DNA from: Aphrocallistes beatrix | Taxonomy: Eukaryota > Porifera > Hexactinellida > Sceptrulophora > Aphrocallistidae | Direction: 5' to 3' | DNA: 64,000 bases | Assembly: GCA_963281255.1 (NCBI GenBank) | Contig: OY725489.1 | Location: 1,302,001-1,366,000, forward strand | Part shown: piece by piece, positions 10,734 through 23,620 of the stretch | How positions within the stretch are numbered: the first letter of the stretch is position 1 | Layout: each line of letters starts with the position of its first letter | Made by a program: the position numbers and the translations under genes | The notes under the pieces: generated by a model | What the model was told of the DNA's origin: nothing | Seen by the model: the letters and a program-made list of their open reading frames with translations, nothing else | Databases searched by the model: none

Positions 10734-11870
10734 ATGTATGCTAACTGCACTCTCTGTTCAACTGTGAGTACAATCAATAAATATGTGAACGCTTTTTGTA
10801 GCCCAATCGCTATATTCTTTTATGTACTGGTGTTGTTCCTATCTTTCTGCTGGACTGGTTATTTAATCTTGAGTATTGTAAATCATGTTAAGGAGAATAG
10901 AATGGTTCGCACTCCTAATATGCGTGAAGAGGTCAAACTTAATCTCATTAAGAACCAAATATCCCAATTAGTTAAAAAATGCTTTTTGGTTGCAATTTGC
11001 TTGAGTGAATGCATTTTTATTTCATCTTTTATTACTTTCGCTCTCATTAATTATTCGCTTCGCCCTCATACTTACTCAACTAATAATCAAATACACCAGA
11101 TATCTCTAAGTTTGATGCTCACATTAAACTCCATTTCTGGTCGTTTCGAAATCGTGACATGTGTCAATGTTTATCTCTTCCTAATGATGCTAATCAGAAT
11201 TCTTACACAGTATTTGGCTAACCAATACAGCTTTTATAAGAAAAACATTTCTCTCCGTCTTAAGCTTGCTAAGATCCTATTCTTCCTTTTCTTCTTAACG
11301 GTCATCGGTTTGTTACAGATTTTCGTGATACTATTTCGAGTTCTGTTCTTTGCCTCATTCATTTGGGAGTTCATTACGTATCTGCGAACTTCAAATTGTC
11401 TATGCAAGCTTCTCTACAAACGTTTCTTCGACGCCAAATTCCACGAAAATCAGGGAATGAGGGTGGTCAGCTATTATAGACAAGCACACAAAGAGTACAA
11501 GATAACTTCTATCTTCCTTACTCTCTCCTTGTTGATCCACATGATCACACTATTCACTGTCCTCATCCATCCCATAGTTGTCCAGTTATTAGCTCGACCT
11601 GATTCATTTCTCAACATTCTTTACGGTGACTTCATTCTCCATCATAATCATAAGCTTCCCCCTTACGTGGATGTATATAACCGTGCGGTCAGTTCTTTGA
11701 TTGAGTTGACTTTCACATTTGGAGTATTCTTACTCATCTTCCCTTATGGCGTAGTCTCAATGAGCTATGTTATTTCCTATTTTATCAGACAATTGAAATC
11801 AAGAAAATACAGATATCCAGGATTTTCTAACACTACGCCCTTCATAACCCAATACTATAATTATAAATAA
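10734..11870 (+). CDS. Multi-pass membrane protein, unrecognised family, member 1
   Basis: A protein of 378 residues in a single exon. Hydrophobic segments are at about 24-50, 83-110, 143-165, 178-215 (long, perhaps two), 260-290 and 328-358, giving six or seven membrane spans. A Cys-rich N-terminus (CTLCS) precedes the first span. Two conserved polar stretches lie between spans: TSNCLCKLLYKRFFDAKFHE, then MRVVSYYRQAHKEYKITS. The topology recalls a seven-span receptor, but I see no rhodopsin-, adhesion- or gustatory-type signature motif. It is close to the gene at 19379-20503 and to the fragment at 14100-14706, and distantly related to 15625-16764. Function unknown; membrane location is the only firm inference. 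Confidence 0.8.
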   Translation: MYANCTLCSTVSTINKYVNAFCSPIAIFFYVLVLFLSFCWTGYLILSIVNHVKENRMVRTPNMREEVKLNLIKNQISQLVKKCFLVAICLSECIFISSFITFALINYSLRPHTYSTNNQIHQISLSLMLTLNSISGRFEIVTCVNVYLFLMMLIRILTQYLANQYSFYKKNISLRLKLAKILFFLFFLTVIGLLQIFVILFRVLFFASFIWEFITYLRTSNCLCKLLYKRFFDAKFHENQGMRVVSYYRQAHKEYKITSIFLTLSLLIHMITLFTVLIHPIVVQLLARPDSFLNILYGDFILHHNHKLPPYVDVYNRAVSSLIELTFTFGVFLLIFPYGVVSMSYVISYFIRQLKSRKYRYPGFSNTTPFITQYYNYK

Positions 11871-12389
11871 TTACATCCTATATCACTCTATCTGGAAAAA
11901 GGTAACTTTTCCATTTTCCCTGCTAATCAATTCTATCTGTAAGATCTATCAAATAATTGATCAAGAGTTGTGCTCAATTTATGTTCGTATTAATATTTTT
12001 ATTTAATCTGAATGTTTACATATTTAATTTTCATGTTAAATCGAAACTATTCTTGGTCGGGATCTGGGTTGTTAATTGAATTAAATTGTAACTGTCACAC
12101 CATAGGTTAGTGATTCCAAGCCTGGAGTTATTGACTTCTCCCAAGATCTAATTTTAGTATCATAGATAATGAGGATTCACAGTCAAAGAAATTAAAACTT
12201 CTGCCAAAGAAATATTTATATTCCTACTTAGCACTGTGCGCAAGTAAGAATTACACATTGGCAAGTATTTATTTGCAATTTATTTGGATTTACTAGGAGT
12301 ATCGGGGGTTGTAATGCATACGTAAAGTACGGGAAGAGATGTATTTGACTAGCTACGAATAATATATGCGAATATTATTAAAGTAGCCC
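11871..12389. other. Intergenic, no gene seen
   Basis: AT-rich sequence 3' of the membrane-protein gene; no reading frame or element recognised. Confidence 0.4.
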
Positions 12390-13557
12390 ATTGATTTCTA
12401 AATATACGGCTATATATGTTACCGACTAGGCCTTCAAACAAGAAGGCCAGTTTTAACACAGTCAAAATTTAATTAGACCGTTAAATTAAAACCGCTTCCG
12501 ATAGACATTTGAAATGTATTATTACCATATACAAACATTATATCAGAGTATCCAATTCAGCTGTCAAAAATTTGATATGTCATCATATGATTGTGCAATA
12601 GCCTCTTTTTAGAGCGAAAAATGCTGTTGTTCTAGCTCATTTAAAACATCTTTATCTGCATTTTTTTTATAGAACAACAATAGGAAGGCCTTAATCCAAA
12701 AAAATTGAAAATCTTAATTGAAATGTCTATGCATTCCTCAGTTGCTATGGAAACAACAAATTGAATGTTTAAGCCATATCTCAAAATATATAGTTCGTAA
12801 ACACTAAAAAATTATACCATTCAATCCGCAAACTATCACTATATGATAATAAAACTGTTCCCATGTCTGTTTTCAATATTTTCATGGATTTTATCACGAT
12901 CTATAGAGAGGTAATGAGATGTGATAAAATCCATGATAACTCAGAAAATATTGAAAACAGACACGGAAAAAGTATTATTATCATATAGGAAGTGATAGTT
13001 TGTGGATTGAATGGTATAATATTTTTAGTGTCTACGAACTATACATTTTGAGATATGACTTAACCCGTGCACGTCCAAGAATGTTGAAGTGAAAGTGAAA
13101 GTGAATTGAAAGTAAACTGAAAATGAAAATGAAAGCTGGGTCATTTCTATTTATACCTTTGCCCCCAAGTATTTCCCGGGGTAAAAACATTCAATTATTT
13201 GTTTCCATAGCAACTGAGGAATGTATAGACATTTCAATCAAGATTTTTTGGATTAAGGCCTTCCTATTGTTGTTCCATAAAAAATCAAGCCTTAAAATGC
13301 AGATAAAGATGTTTTAAATGAGCTAGAACAACATCCTTTTTCGCTCTAAAAAGAGGCTATTCCGCAATCACATGATGACATATCAAATTTTTGACAGCTG
13401 AATAGGATACTCTGATATAATGTTTGTATATGATAATAATACATTTCAAATGTCTATCGGAAGCGGTTTTTGATTAAATTTTGACCGTGTTAAACTGGCC
13501 TTCTTGTTTGAAGACCTAATCGGTAACATATATAGCCGTATATAGTAAGCCATGCGT
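12390..13557. mobile_element. Foldback element, family B
   Basis: Nearly the whole 1.17 kb is one inverted repeat. The left arm begins near AATATACGGCTATATATGTT and the right arm mirrors it, ending TATATAGCCGTATATAG. Both arms carry ACCGCTTCCGATAGACATTT. The centre (about 12840-12985) is itself a hairpin. A second copy of this family lies at 17864-18585. The right arm has an extra piece of about 120 bp (13065-13187) absent from the left arm. Confidence 0.8.
13065..13187. repeat. Insertion in the foldback arm, also found near 34347
   Basis: The left arm of the foldback lacks this segment. It holds GAATGTTGAAGTGAAAGTGA, which is repeated in inverted orientation at about 34352-34410 beside another small element. 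It appears to be a separate purine-rich repeat. Confidence 0.55.
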
Positions 13558-14099
13558 AGCCATATTTTTGATATATTTTGTAATTAGAGTGTAGAGTTAC
13601 AAACTTTATATTTGATACCACAAATTGACAATCTATGTTAGTTTGCAGAGGATTTAGATTTCCATGGAAATTAAGATTTTGAATGCTTAAATAACGAATT
13701 AAAATCAAATATTGAGTTTTTCTACACTAACTGCTTGATCTTCAAAAGATAAAAAACATATATGTCCACTTTAATAGTATCTGTATGGAATATTTCGTGG
13801 TTAGACAGTCAAATACATTTGTTCCCGTACTCTATATGTGTAATTACACTCGATACTCCTAGTAGTAAAACCCAGGCACTTAGCTACGGGGGTGCGAGGG
13901 GGGCAATTGCCCCCCCCCCCAAAAGTTGTTCTCGCCCCCCCCCCCCCATGAAAAATTTGGGAAGCGTTCGTGATAGTTGATAGACGCTGCCTTTCCCCCC
14001 CCTGAATTTCTTGCTCGCCTGGTAAAACCCAAATAAATTGCGAATACATTTGTGTAATGAGAATTCTCTCCGCAGTGCTTTGTAGGAACATTTCAAAAA
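13558..14099. repeat. Repeat-rich intergenic with C-runs
   Basis: The stretch at about 13880-14000 has GGGGGGCAATTGCC and two long C runs, typical of a dispersed repeat. The open frames on both strands here are artefacts of these runs. It ends where homology to the membrane-protein family begins at about 14100. Confidence 0.45.
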
Positions 14100-14706
14100 C
14101 AGCCTTAAGCTTGGTAAGATCCTATTCTTTCTTTTCTTCTTAACGGTCATCGGTTTGTTTCAGATTTTCGTGATACTATTTCGAGTTTTGTTCTTTGCTT
14201 CATTCATTTGGGAGTTCATTACATATCTGCAAACTTCAAATTGTCTGTGCAAGCTTCTCTACAAACGTTTCTTCGACGCCAAATTCCACGAAAATCAGGG
14301 AATGAGGGTGGTCAGCTATTATAGACAAGCACACCAAGAGTACAAGATAACTTCTATCTTCCTTACTCTCTCCTTGTTACTCCACATGATTGCACTATTC
14401 ACTATCCTCATCCATCCCATAGTTATCCAGTTATTAGCTCGACCTGATTCATTTCTCAACATTCTTCACGGTGACTTCATTCTGTATTATAACCTTCCCC
14501 CTCACGTGGCTGTATATAACCGTGCGGTCAGTTCTCTGATTGAGTTGACTTTCACATTTGGAGTATTCTTACTCATCTTCCCTTATGGCATAGTCTCAAT
14601 GAGCTATGTTATTTCCTATTTTATCAGACAATTGAAATCAAAAAAATACAGATATCCTGGATTTTCTGATGCTGATACCTATAAACCTATGCTACGCACT
14701 AAATAA
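14100..14706 (+). pseudogene. Membrane-protein family, 3' half only
   Basis: From CTTAAGCTTGGTAAGATCC onward the sequence is nearly identical to the second half of member 1 (LQIFVILFRVLFFASF, through the TSNCLCKLLYKRFFDAKFHE phrase) and closes with YKPMLRTK as in member 3. The first half, ATG and promoter are missing, and no ATG precedes the frame (the open part begins with a TTG). This is a truncated duplicate. The frame is still intact over about 183 codons, so the loss is recent. Confidence 0.85.
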
Positions 14707-14851
14707 CAGCTTCAGTAATTATAAACCGCTCTGTGTGTTTCTTTTTTTCAATTTTATATTATGGTAGTTAGATTTTCCCCTCTATAAAGTTAATTTTAAA
14801 GGGTAAATTACAGTGTAGAGATCAAAATTGCAATATTACAATAATCACTTA

Positions 14852-15285
14852 CTTTCGGATGGGAATATGTTTGAATTTTTGTCTGGCACCAAACCCCCCC
14901 AAGCTTTAAAACTTTGACAAAATTCCCAACCTCAGATCCTTGGTGGCAAAATAACTCAAAAAGTATTCATTATATCAGAAAATATCGAAGTAAAAAATCC
15001 CATTTTACTTAACTTTCGAATTTGGAGCATCTTAGCTACCTAAAATTGCATTTTATCAAAGATCGAAACCAGTCATCCTATAGAGAAGACAACGGTGCGT
15101 CTCTTTGAGCTGGGATATTTTTTGATATAATTAATACCTTTTAAGTTAGATTTGAGGTTTGGAATTTTTGTCAAAATTTGAATTTAATGGGCCAAGTGAG
15201 CATTTTAGGTAAATAAGCCTCCAACGGGCGCTTGGTGGGGTTTTTAGTGCAAAACGACAAATTTCAACCTCATTCCCATCCGAAA
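14852..15285. mobile_element. Inverted-repeat element, family C
   Basis: Left end CTTTCGGATGGGAAT; right end CATTCCCATCCGAAAC. The ends are inverted copies and the interior contains CAAAATAACTCAAAAAGT. A related piece (AAGCCTCCAAAGGTTTCTTG, AATGCAAAACAACAAA) occurs at about 48800-49060. Confidence 0.65.
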
Positions 15286-15624
15286 CTCACAATAATGTTT
15301 TAAGAAATTAAAATTCCACTATTTTCATAATGAATTTTTCTTGCTGTGTCTCTGATGTCATTGAGAAAATTTTCCAATTTTTATAACCCAATGCATTGAA
15401 CAATTCATTGTAAATGTATAAATATTTAACTACATATATTGCAAACAATTATAAACATCATGAATCATAAATAATTGATTGAATGTGTAAAAGGACAAAG
15501 CAGGTTATGACTGGATAGTAATACTCGTAGTGAATTGGATTGGTAGTTATTCCTGTATCTGTATGATCAAGCATTCCTTTCAATTGAGTATTGAATCAAA
15601 GAGCGAAACGAAGAAATTGGTTAG

Positions 15625-16764
15625 TTACATATTACTATAAAGATCCCTTGGAATATTCAACAGTGGAGAGGTTGACTCACCGCCATGGTATCTGTATTGA
15701 ATACGTCTGCACTTCGAAGCTACATACTTGAAGATCATAGCAATATTCAATAGAATCAGACCTGAGTAGCACACCGCGTCTAAGATGCGAAGAAGGAGGA
15801 ATGACATCACTCCAGACATTGAAACAGCGTTGATTACACCCTCACTGAGATTGAACTCAGGGAGGTAAAAAAGACATGGGTTGAGGAGTATAGTTTGCAC
15901 TAAAGCATATGGAAAATAAATAAAGATGAATTTCAGATAGAGGATTCCTATGATCATCAACACAAATGGAATGATAAGTTTATATTGTTTTAGCAAGAGT
16001 CGCTGCTGTTTCTCACTAGAAACATCTCTAGTATGGTATGCCATGTTAACTCTGCTCTCCATAGCCCTTAGAAATCTTCTAGCTAGAACGACAGCAACGA
16101 TGAAGTTAAACTGAGAAATGAAAGGTTCTAACAGTAATGCGAAGAATGTAGTCCAAGGTATCCAGCTAAATATGAAGAGACCTAAATGTTGTACGAATCC
16201 AAATGCTATCCACTTGATCAGTTGTTTAGATGACAGATATTTCCCACTTGCAGCTCGAGTTAGATGTAACATAAGCGCTGCATACATCCATGTGAAAGAG
16301 ATAAGTAGGGATCTGGCATGGGAAGATAGGAAAGTCTCAAATACTTTCAGTGGGCGATCATCGAAGAAAGAATTCATCATTGTGCCTTTAAGGAGTGTGC
16401 AATTATGCCCGATATGAACATCGACATCTGGCACTTTGAAAAAATAAAAGATAAGACCAAACAAGACGTAATCTAATGAGTAACCAAACTCGAATAGCAA
16501 TAGAAAAAGAAAAATAACATAGCGAATGGTGCATTCTTTATAATAGTTGAGTTTTATGTTAGCGGAGAGACTACTTTCGAAATACTGTTGACTATATCTC
16601 TTTAGTCGTAACCATCTCCTGACGTATACGGATAAGAAATGAACTGTATGAAGTAACCAGAAAAACAAGAGACAGTTGAGCAGCAATGTCAAACTTTGGA
16701 GTGCAAATGACAGTTTATCTGCAAAATTTGATAAAAATTCGAAAGTAGTATTAAAAGTAAACAT
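15625..16764 (-). CDS. Multi-pass membrane protein, divergent member 2
   Basis: A protein of 379 residues in a single exon, start MFTFNTTFEF. It has the same size and layout as members 1 and 3: an N-terminal span at about 20-45, a charged loop, spans near 75-105, 150-175, 187-215, 268-300 and 328-352, and a short tail ending after RYHGGESTSPLL. The match RIQYRYHG near the C-terminus lines up with RKYRYPGF of the others. Overall identity is low, so this is an old paralogue. It is transcribed away from member 1. Function unknown. Confidence 0.75.
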   Translation of the reverse strand: MFTFNTTFEFLSNFADKLSFALQSLTLLLNCLLFFWLLHTVHFLSVYVRRWLRLKRYSQQYFESSLSANIKLNYYKECTIRYVIFLFLLLFEFGYSLDYVLFGLIFYFFKVPDVDVHIGHNCTLLKGTMMNSFFDDRPLKVFETFLSSHARSLLISFTWMYAALMLHLTRAASGKYLSSKQLIKWIAFGFVQHLGLFIFSWIPWTTFFALLLEPFISQFNFIVAVVLARRFLRAMESRVNMAYHTRDVSSEKQQRLLLKQYKLIIPFVLMIIGILYLKFIFIYFPYALVQTILLNPCLFYLPEFNLSEGVINAVSMSGVMSFLLLRILDAVCYSGLILLNIAMIFKYVASKCRRIQYRYHGGESTSPLLNIPRDLYSNM

Positions 16765-16805
16765 ATTCAGTCAATAAATATGAATATTAATTTCAAAGAG
16801 TTAGG

Positions 16806-16813
16806 TATTTATA
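16806..16813 (-). promoter_or_regulatory. TATA box of membrane-protein gene 2
   Basis: TATAAATA on the minus strand, 49 bp before the ATG at 16764; the same octamer and spacing as member 1, although the two proteins are divergent. Confidence 0.65.
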
Positions 16814-17312
16814 CTGATTAAAACTGGTCAGTAGACTTATGAAGTTATTTACGACGAAATACCCCAGAAATTGAGATGATAGTACAATAAATTCAAATTT
16901 TATCATGTGACTATTTTATTCTACGCATTGGAATTAACATCAGAGTAATGAATAATCTGAACTTTTTGATTAATTGAGTAGAAAAATGGTTAGCCTGCAT
17001 CAAATTGCATCATAGAGCAATCACAAGGTAAATATACCAGGGAAATATCAAAAGCTACAAATCCAACTAATCATTTCTAATTCAGCATGGCATAGTTCTC
17101 AATTGTGGTAGTATTGCACAATATTACAAAAGATTACTGATAATCTAGTTCAATAAATAAAAATGTGAATAGTTTTGAACTATTTATAGATTCTATTGTG
17201 TAATATTGGCATGGCTATTAGAATCGGGTAAAGCTCCATTTAATAATTAAATTTGCGAATTGATGGTACAAACACTTGCAATGCTATGTACACACAGTTC
17301 TCAATACTAGAT
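16814..17312. other. Intergenic, no gene seen
   Basis: AT-rich sequence; ends with the 8-bp target duplication TACTAGAT (17305-17312) of the element that follows. Confidence 0.45.
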
Positions 17313-17450
17313 CAGTGATTTTCAACCGGGATTCCGCGAGCGATTCTTGGGAGTTCCGGGGACTTCTCGAGAATATTTGCTTATCAACAATCAGGCCTAG
17401 AATAAAAGAAATTTCCAATTGCCACCAAGCTCAAGTTTCATTAACGTATA

Positions 17451-18648
17451 CACTGCCTGGTAAAAAATATTGGAACACCATATTGCTTTGCATCATAAAT
17501 AATACTAAAATGGGTCTATCCATAGAGGCCAATTCATTTAGATCACGACAGCTACTGAAAATCTGACATCAAATTCGAAATCTACACACTCGAGTTACTC
17601 AGTTTAGAAGTTTTATAGTCATCAATTATGCCTAAAGAGTCATTAATATTGCTTGTGCCACCTTGATCCATTTGTTCCCATAATATATAATGGTCATAAC
17701 AAGTGGCAAGTGGCACAAGATGATACAGGTGCTGGTAATTGCTTTGGAAAGGATTATGTATAAGAAGCTTCTAGATTGATTCATTCGAGTGTGTATATAT
17801 TTGGAAATTGATGTTAGATTTCATTAACCCTGGTGGCTTTAATTGATTGGCCTCCATAGATCAGTCATGGCCTACTTAATATACGGCTATATATGTCACC
17901 GAGAAGGCCATAAAACGAAGAGGCCAGTTTTAACACAGTTAAAATTTAATTAGACCGATAAATCAAAAACCGCTTCCGATAGACATTTTAAATGTATTAT
18001 TACCATATACAAACATTATATCAGAGTATCCAATGCCGCTGTCAAAAATTTGATATGCCATCATGTGATTGCGCAATAGGCTCTTTTTAGAGCGGAAAAT
18101 GTTGCTGTTCTAGCTCATATTAATCATCGTTATCTACATTTCTAATGAATGATTTTTAGATAGAGCAACAATAGGAAGACCTCAAACCAAAAAATCTGAA
18201 AATTTTAGTTGGAATGTCTATGCATTCCTCAGTTTCTACGGAAACAAAAAATCGCATGTTTAAGGCCATAACTCGACAAGTATAGATCGTAGACGCTAAG
18301 AAATTATGCCATTTAATCCGTAAGCTATTACTTCCTATATAAGAATAATACTATTCACATGTAAAGAGCCTATTGCGCAATCACATGATGGCATATCAAA
18401 TTTTTGGCAGTGGCATTGGATACTCTGATATAATGTTTGTATATGGAAATAATGCATTTAAAATGTCTATCGGAAGCGGTTTTTGATTTATCGGTCTAAT
18501 TAAATTTTAACTGTGTTAAAACTGGCCTCTTCGTTTTATGGCCTTCTCGGTGACATATATAGCTGTATATTAAGTAAGCCATGACCCAGTTTATCATTAC
18601 TTGAGATACAAAGCAAAATGGTGCTCCAATACTTTGGGCCAGGCAGTG
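17451..18648. mobile_element. Tc1/mariner-type non-autonomous element (middle of three)
   Basis: Ends CACTGCCTGGTAAAAAATAT and rc(ACTTTGGGCCAGGCAGTG) are inverted copies, flanked by TA on both sides (17449-17450 and 18649-18650). It lies inside the hAT element and itself contains a foldback element. It shares the end layout (CACT..., then ...CAACAC) with 60586-61067. Confidence 0.8.
17864..18585. mobile_element. Foldback element, family B, copy 2 (innermost of three)
   Basis: Arms of more than 200 bp beginning GTCATGGCCTACTTAATATA mirror each other almost perfectly and match the element at 12390-13557 (ACCGCTTCCGATAGACATTT). The high arm identity indicates that it is the youngest layer of the nest. 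The target duplication is not clear. Confidence 0.8.
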
Positions 18649-18823
18649 TACTGTGAGTTATTAATAAAAGTAGTGTATTAAAAAACTTAGCAAGTAAATT
18701 AATATGTTAATTACAGTGTATACGCATTATTTATGTATAGAGAAAGGGTAGGGTTCCGATAGATTGTAACAACATATTTGGGGTTCCGAAATAACAAAAA
18801 GGTTGAAAACCACTGTACTAGAT

Positions 18824-19378
18824 GATGCCAATCTAAAACTAACTAATTAGTAATTACTAATTATAATGGCTGGCAAGTAATCAATTAAATATGTCGGTCG
18901 ACAGACCGATAGTGCAGCTTCAGTAAGTGACTAGAGTCAGAAGAGGGATGCGAAATGAAATTATCTTAATGCATCGAAAAATACTCATAGTAAAGCTTTC
19001 TTCGCGTGAATCTCGAGAAATTTCTCAAAAAACTTCCCTGAAACCCGCGCGATTAAGATTTTTGTTATATAGATTAAAATTTATTGATCTCTGATCTGAG
19101 TATAAATCGAGTGCAAATTATTCAGGCTAATCAGACTCCAAATTGTTAAGGTGTGATTATAACTTCGGTCCAGTAGATTATCCATAGATTATCCACGGAC
19201 GAACAGACGTAGATACGGGCATTTACACGTCATCCGTGCCATACGGAGATCACTATACAGGAGCTGCACTAAAGTATTTAATTAATTTATAATATACAGT
19301 ATAATGTTGAAAACAATTTATAAGCACATTATGGTTATAAGGATACAAAGCAGAGTTGTAATTAACTATTAGAAGTTG
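18824..19378. other. Intergenic, no gene seen
   Basis: AT-rich 3' flank of membrane-protein gene 3. No frame or repeat recognised. Confidence 0.4.
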
Positions 19379-20503
19379 TTATTTAGTGCGTAGCATAGGT
19401 TTAAAGGTATCAGCCTCAGAAAATCCTGGATATCTGTATTTTCTTGACTTCAATTGTTTGATAAAATAGGAGATAACATAGCTCATTGAGACTACGCCAT
19501 AAGGGAAGATGAGTAGGATTACTCCAAATGTGAAAGTCAAGTCAATCAAAGAACTGACCACACAGTTATATGCATCCACGTAAGGGGGAAGGTATTCATG
19601 GAGAGTAAAATCACTGTAAATAATGTTGAGAAATGAATCAGGTCGAACTAATAACTGGACAACTATGGGATGGATGAGGACAATGAATAGTGTGATCATG
19701 TGGAGTAACAAGGAGAGAGTAAGGAAGATAGAAGTTATCTTGTACTCTTGGTGTGCTTGTCTATAATAGCTGACCACCCTCATTCCCTGATTTTCGTGGA
19801 ATTTGGCGTCGAAGAAACGTTTGTAGAGAAGCTTGCATAGACAATTTGAAGTTCGCAGATACGTAATGAACTCCCAAATGAATGAGGTAAAGAACAGAAC
19901 TCGAAATAGTATCACGAAAATCTGTAACAAACCGATGACCGTTAAGAAGAGAAGAAAGGATAGGATCTTAGCAAGCTTAAGACGGAGAGAAATGTTTTTC
20001 TTATAAAAGCTGTATTGGTTAGCCAAATACTGTGTAAGAATTCTGATTAGCATCATTAGGAAGAGATAAACATTGACACATGTCACGATTTCCAAACGAC
20101 CAGAAATGGAGTTTAATGTGTAGATCAAACTTAGAGATATCTGGTGCTGCAGCACGTTTGAAGATGCGTTCAGACCTTGGAAATAACTGCTGATTAGAAT
20201 TAGAACGAGAGTCGAGATGAAAACGCATTCACATATACAAATGGTAAGCAGGAAACATTTTTTGACTAATTCAGATCTTTGGTTCTTATTCAGACTAAGT
20301 CTCATCTCTTCGTGCATATTAGCACCTCGATTCATTCTATTTTTCTTAGCATTGTTGACAATACTAATGATGAAATAACCTGACCAACAGAATGATAGAA
20401 TGAACAGCAGAAGGTATAAGAATATCGCAATTGGACCACTGAAAGTATTGATATATCGATTGATGGTAATCACTGTCGAACAGATGGAGCAGTTTTCATA
20501 CAT
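19379..20503 (-). CDS. Multi-pass membrane protein, member 3
   Basis: A protein of 374 residues in a single exon. The ATG at 20503 gives MYENCSICSTVITINRYINT, matching the start of member 1 (MYANCTLCSTV); an in-frame TTG two codons upstream was not used. The first 130 residues differ from member 1, but the following 240 are nearly identical, including the TSNCLCKLLYKRFFDAKFHE phrase. The abrupt change in similarity suggests gene conversion or exchange of the 3' two thirds. It has six or seven spans. Function unknown. Confidence 0.8.
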   Translation of the reverse strand: MYENCSICSTVITINRYINTFSGPIAIFLYLLLFILSFCWSGYFIISIVNNAKKNRMNRGANMHEEMRLSLNKNQRSELVKKCFLLTICICECVFISTLVLILISSYFQGLNASSNVLQHQISLSLIYTLNSISGRLEIVTCVNVYLFLMMLIRILTQYLANQYSFYKKNISLRLKLAKILSFLLFLTVIGLLQIFVILFRVLFFTSFIWEFITYLRTSNCLCKLLYKRFFDAKFHENQGMRVVSYYRQAHQEYKITSIFLTLSLLLHMITLFIVLIHPIVVQLLVRPDSFLNIIYSDFTLHEYLPPYVDAYNCVVSSLIDLTFTFGVILLIFPYGVVSMSYVISYFIKQLKSRKYRYPGFSEADTFKPMLRTK

Positions 20504-20546
20504 TTTCAAAAAATTATTAGTTCTTAATTCTTAACAATATTCTTCC

Positions 20547-20554
20547 TATTTATA
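20547..20554 (-). promoter_or_regulatory. TATA box of membrane-protein gene 3
   Basis: TATAAATA on the minus strand, 51 bp before the ATG at 20503. Confidence 0.65.
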
Positions 20555-22505
<1,951 letters not shown>

Positions 22506-23620
22506 TCCATTCCCTCCCTGCCCTCTAGCTTGTATCTTAACGCCCCTTCCCCCTTCTATAGGTAGCTACTGACTCTTTAGTATACATTGATTGATATAGC
22601 TTGCTTTTGTGATTCTTTAGTACCTCAGCACATCTCTGTTACTCTAAGGAAGTATTCCATTTCCTTTTGAGCGATTCACAGTGCTACTACCATTAGGACT
22701 CGAATTACGAACGATTCCTACTTCATAAGAACTCAGTCGCATAATCCACTGAGATCCGTTTGAATCCTTCGCATATTTTTTCAAAATACTACCAACAAAT
22801 TAGTGGATTAATTTAGATGAGGAATTTTTAAATATATTTATTATTTTATGCCTCCCTTAAAATTTCGATGGCGTTAGCATTAACATCTGTTTTTCTGTGA
22901 CCAAAAATATTTGAACTTCCTAAGAGGCTGAACTCCTTCCTTTAGAGTAGCACGGATTTGTCTTGAGTATCGAATGATCACAAAATAATTTATTAGCAGT
23001 ATTATACAATTGCTATTGATTCAATCCTATTTACACTGTCTCTTCACATCTAGACATCAAGGTAAAGCATTTTACAGTTGATAATTAAAAGTAACAGCAG
23101 AGATTCAAGTGCTAGAACCAAAGCACAAGCAAGGTTCAAACATAAAAGTAAAGCAATGAAAATGATAGCAAAATTCGTTAACCATAGTAGACTAGTGCCA
23201 GAATGCAAAGCTAAGAGTATCAAGCAAGTTTTTTGAACCACAAGCTATCAAGGGAAGTATGCCAAGAGTCAAAGTTCTGAAATAATTTGAAACCGTTTAC
23301 AGTTGAAGATGTCCATTCAGATTAGAATGAAAAGTTTTAAAAGGGAAAATGGAGCGTTTTTCATAAAAGTTAAAAGCAATCTGGGAAGGCTATTCATAAT
23401 AGAATTAATTTATCAGAACTGAACTAGTGTCAAGAGATAGTTTTAAAATAACGAAATTTAACACTAGTGCAAGGCAAAGTCCATCTTCAAACGAGGTAAT
23501 TATATTGCAAGGTGAGACCTATGGTATCTGTAGTATCATAGTTGAGTGAGAATGAAGTATGTTTGATGAGATATATTCGATTCTGATCTACTCTTCTACT
23601 TAGATTTAAATACCCGCGGT
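22506..23620. other. Intergenic, no gene seen
   Basis: AT-rich; probably the SRSF 3' untranslated region followed by the promoter of the zinc transporter. Small open frames here have no recognisable content. Confidence 0.4.

Larger units (their letters stand above)
17313..18815. mobile_element. hAT-type non-autonomous element (outermost of three)
   Basis: Ends CAGTGATTTTCAACC and GGTTGAAAACCACTG are inverted copies with the CAGTG terminus typical of hAT elements. Perfect 8-bp duplications TACTAGAT flank it (17305-17312 and 18816-18823), as hAT transposition produces. Without the inner insertion it is about 305 bp. Confidence 0.9.

Noticed and set aside
22506..23620. Small frames such as a Leu-rich 63-codon frame at 23050-23241
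   Set aside because: AT-rich chance frame, no start context or conservation evident.
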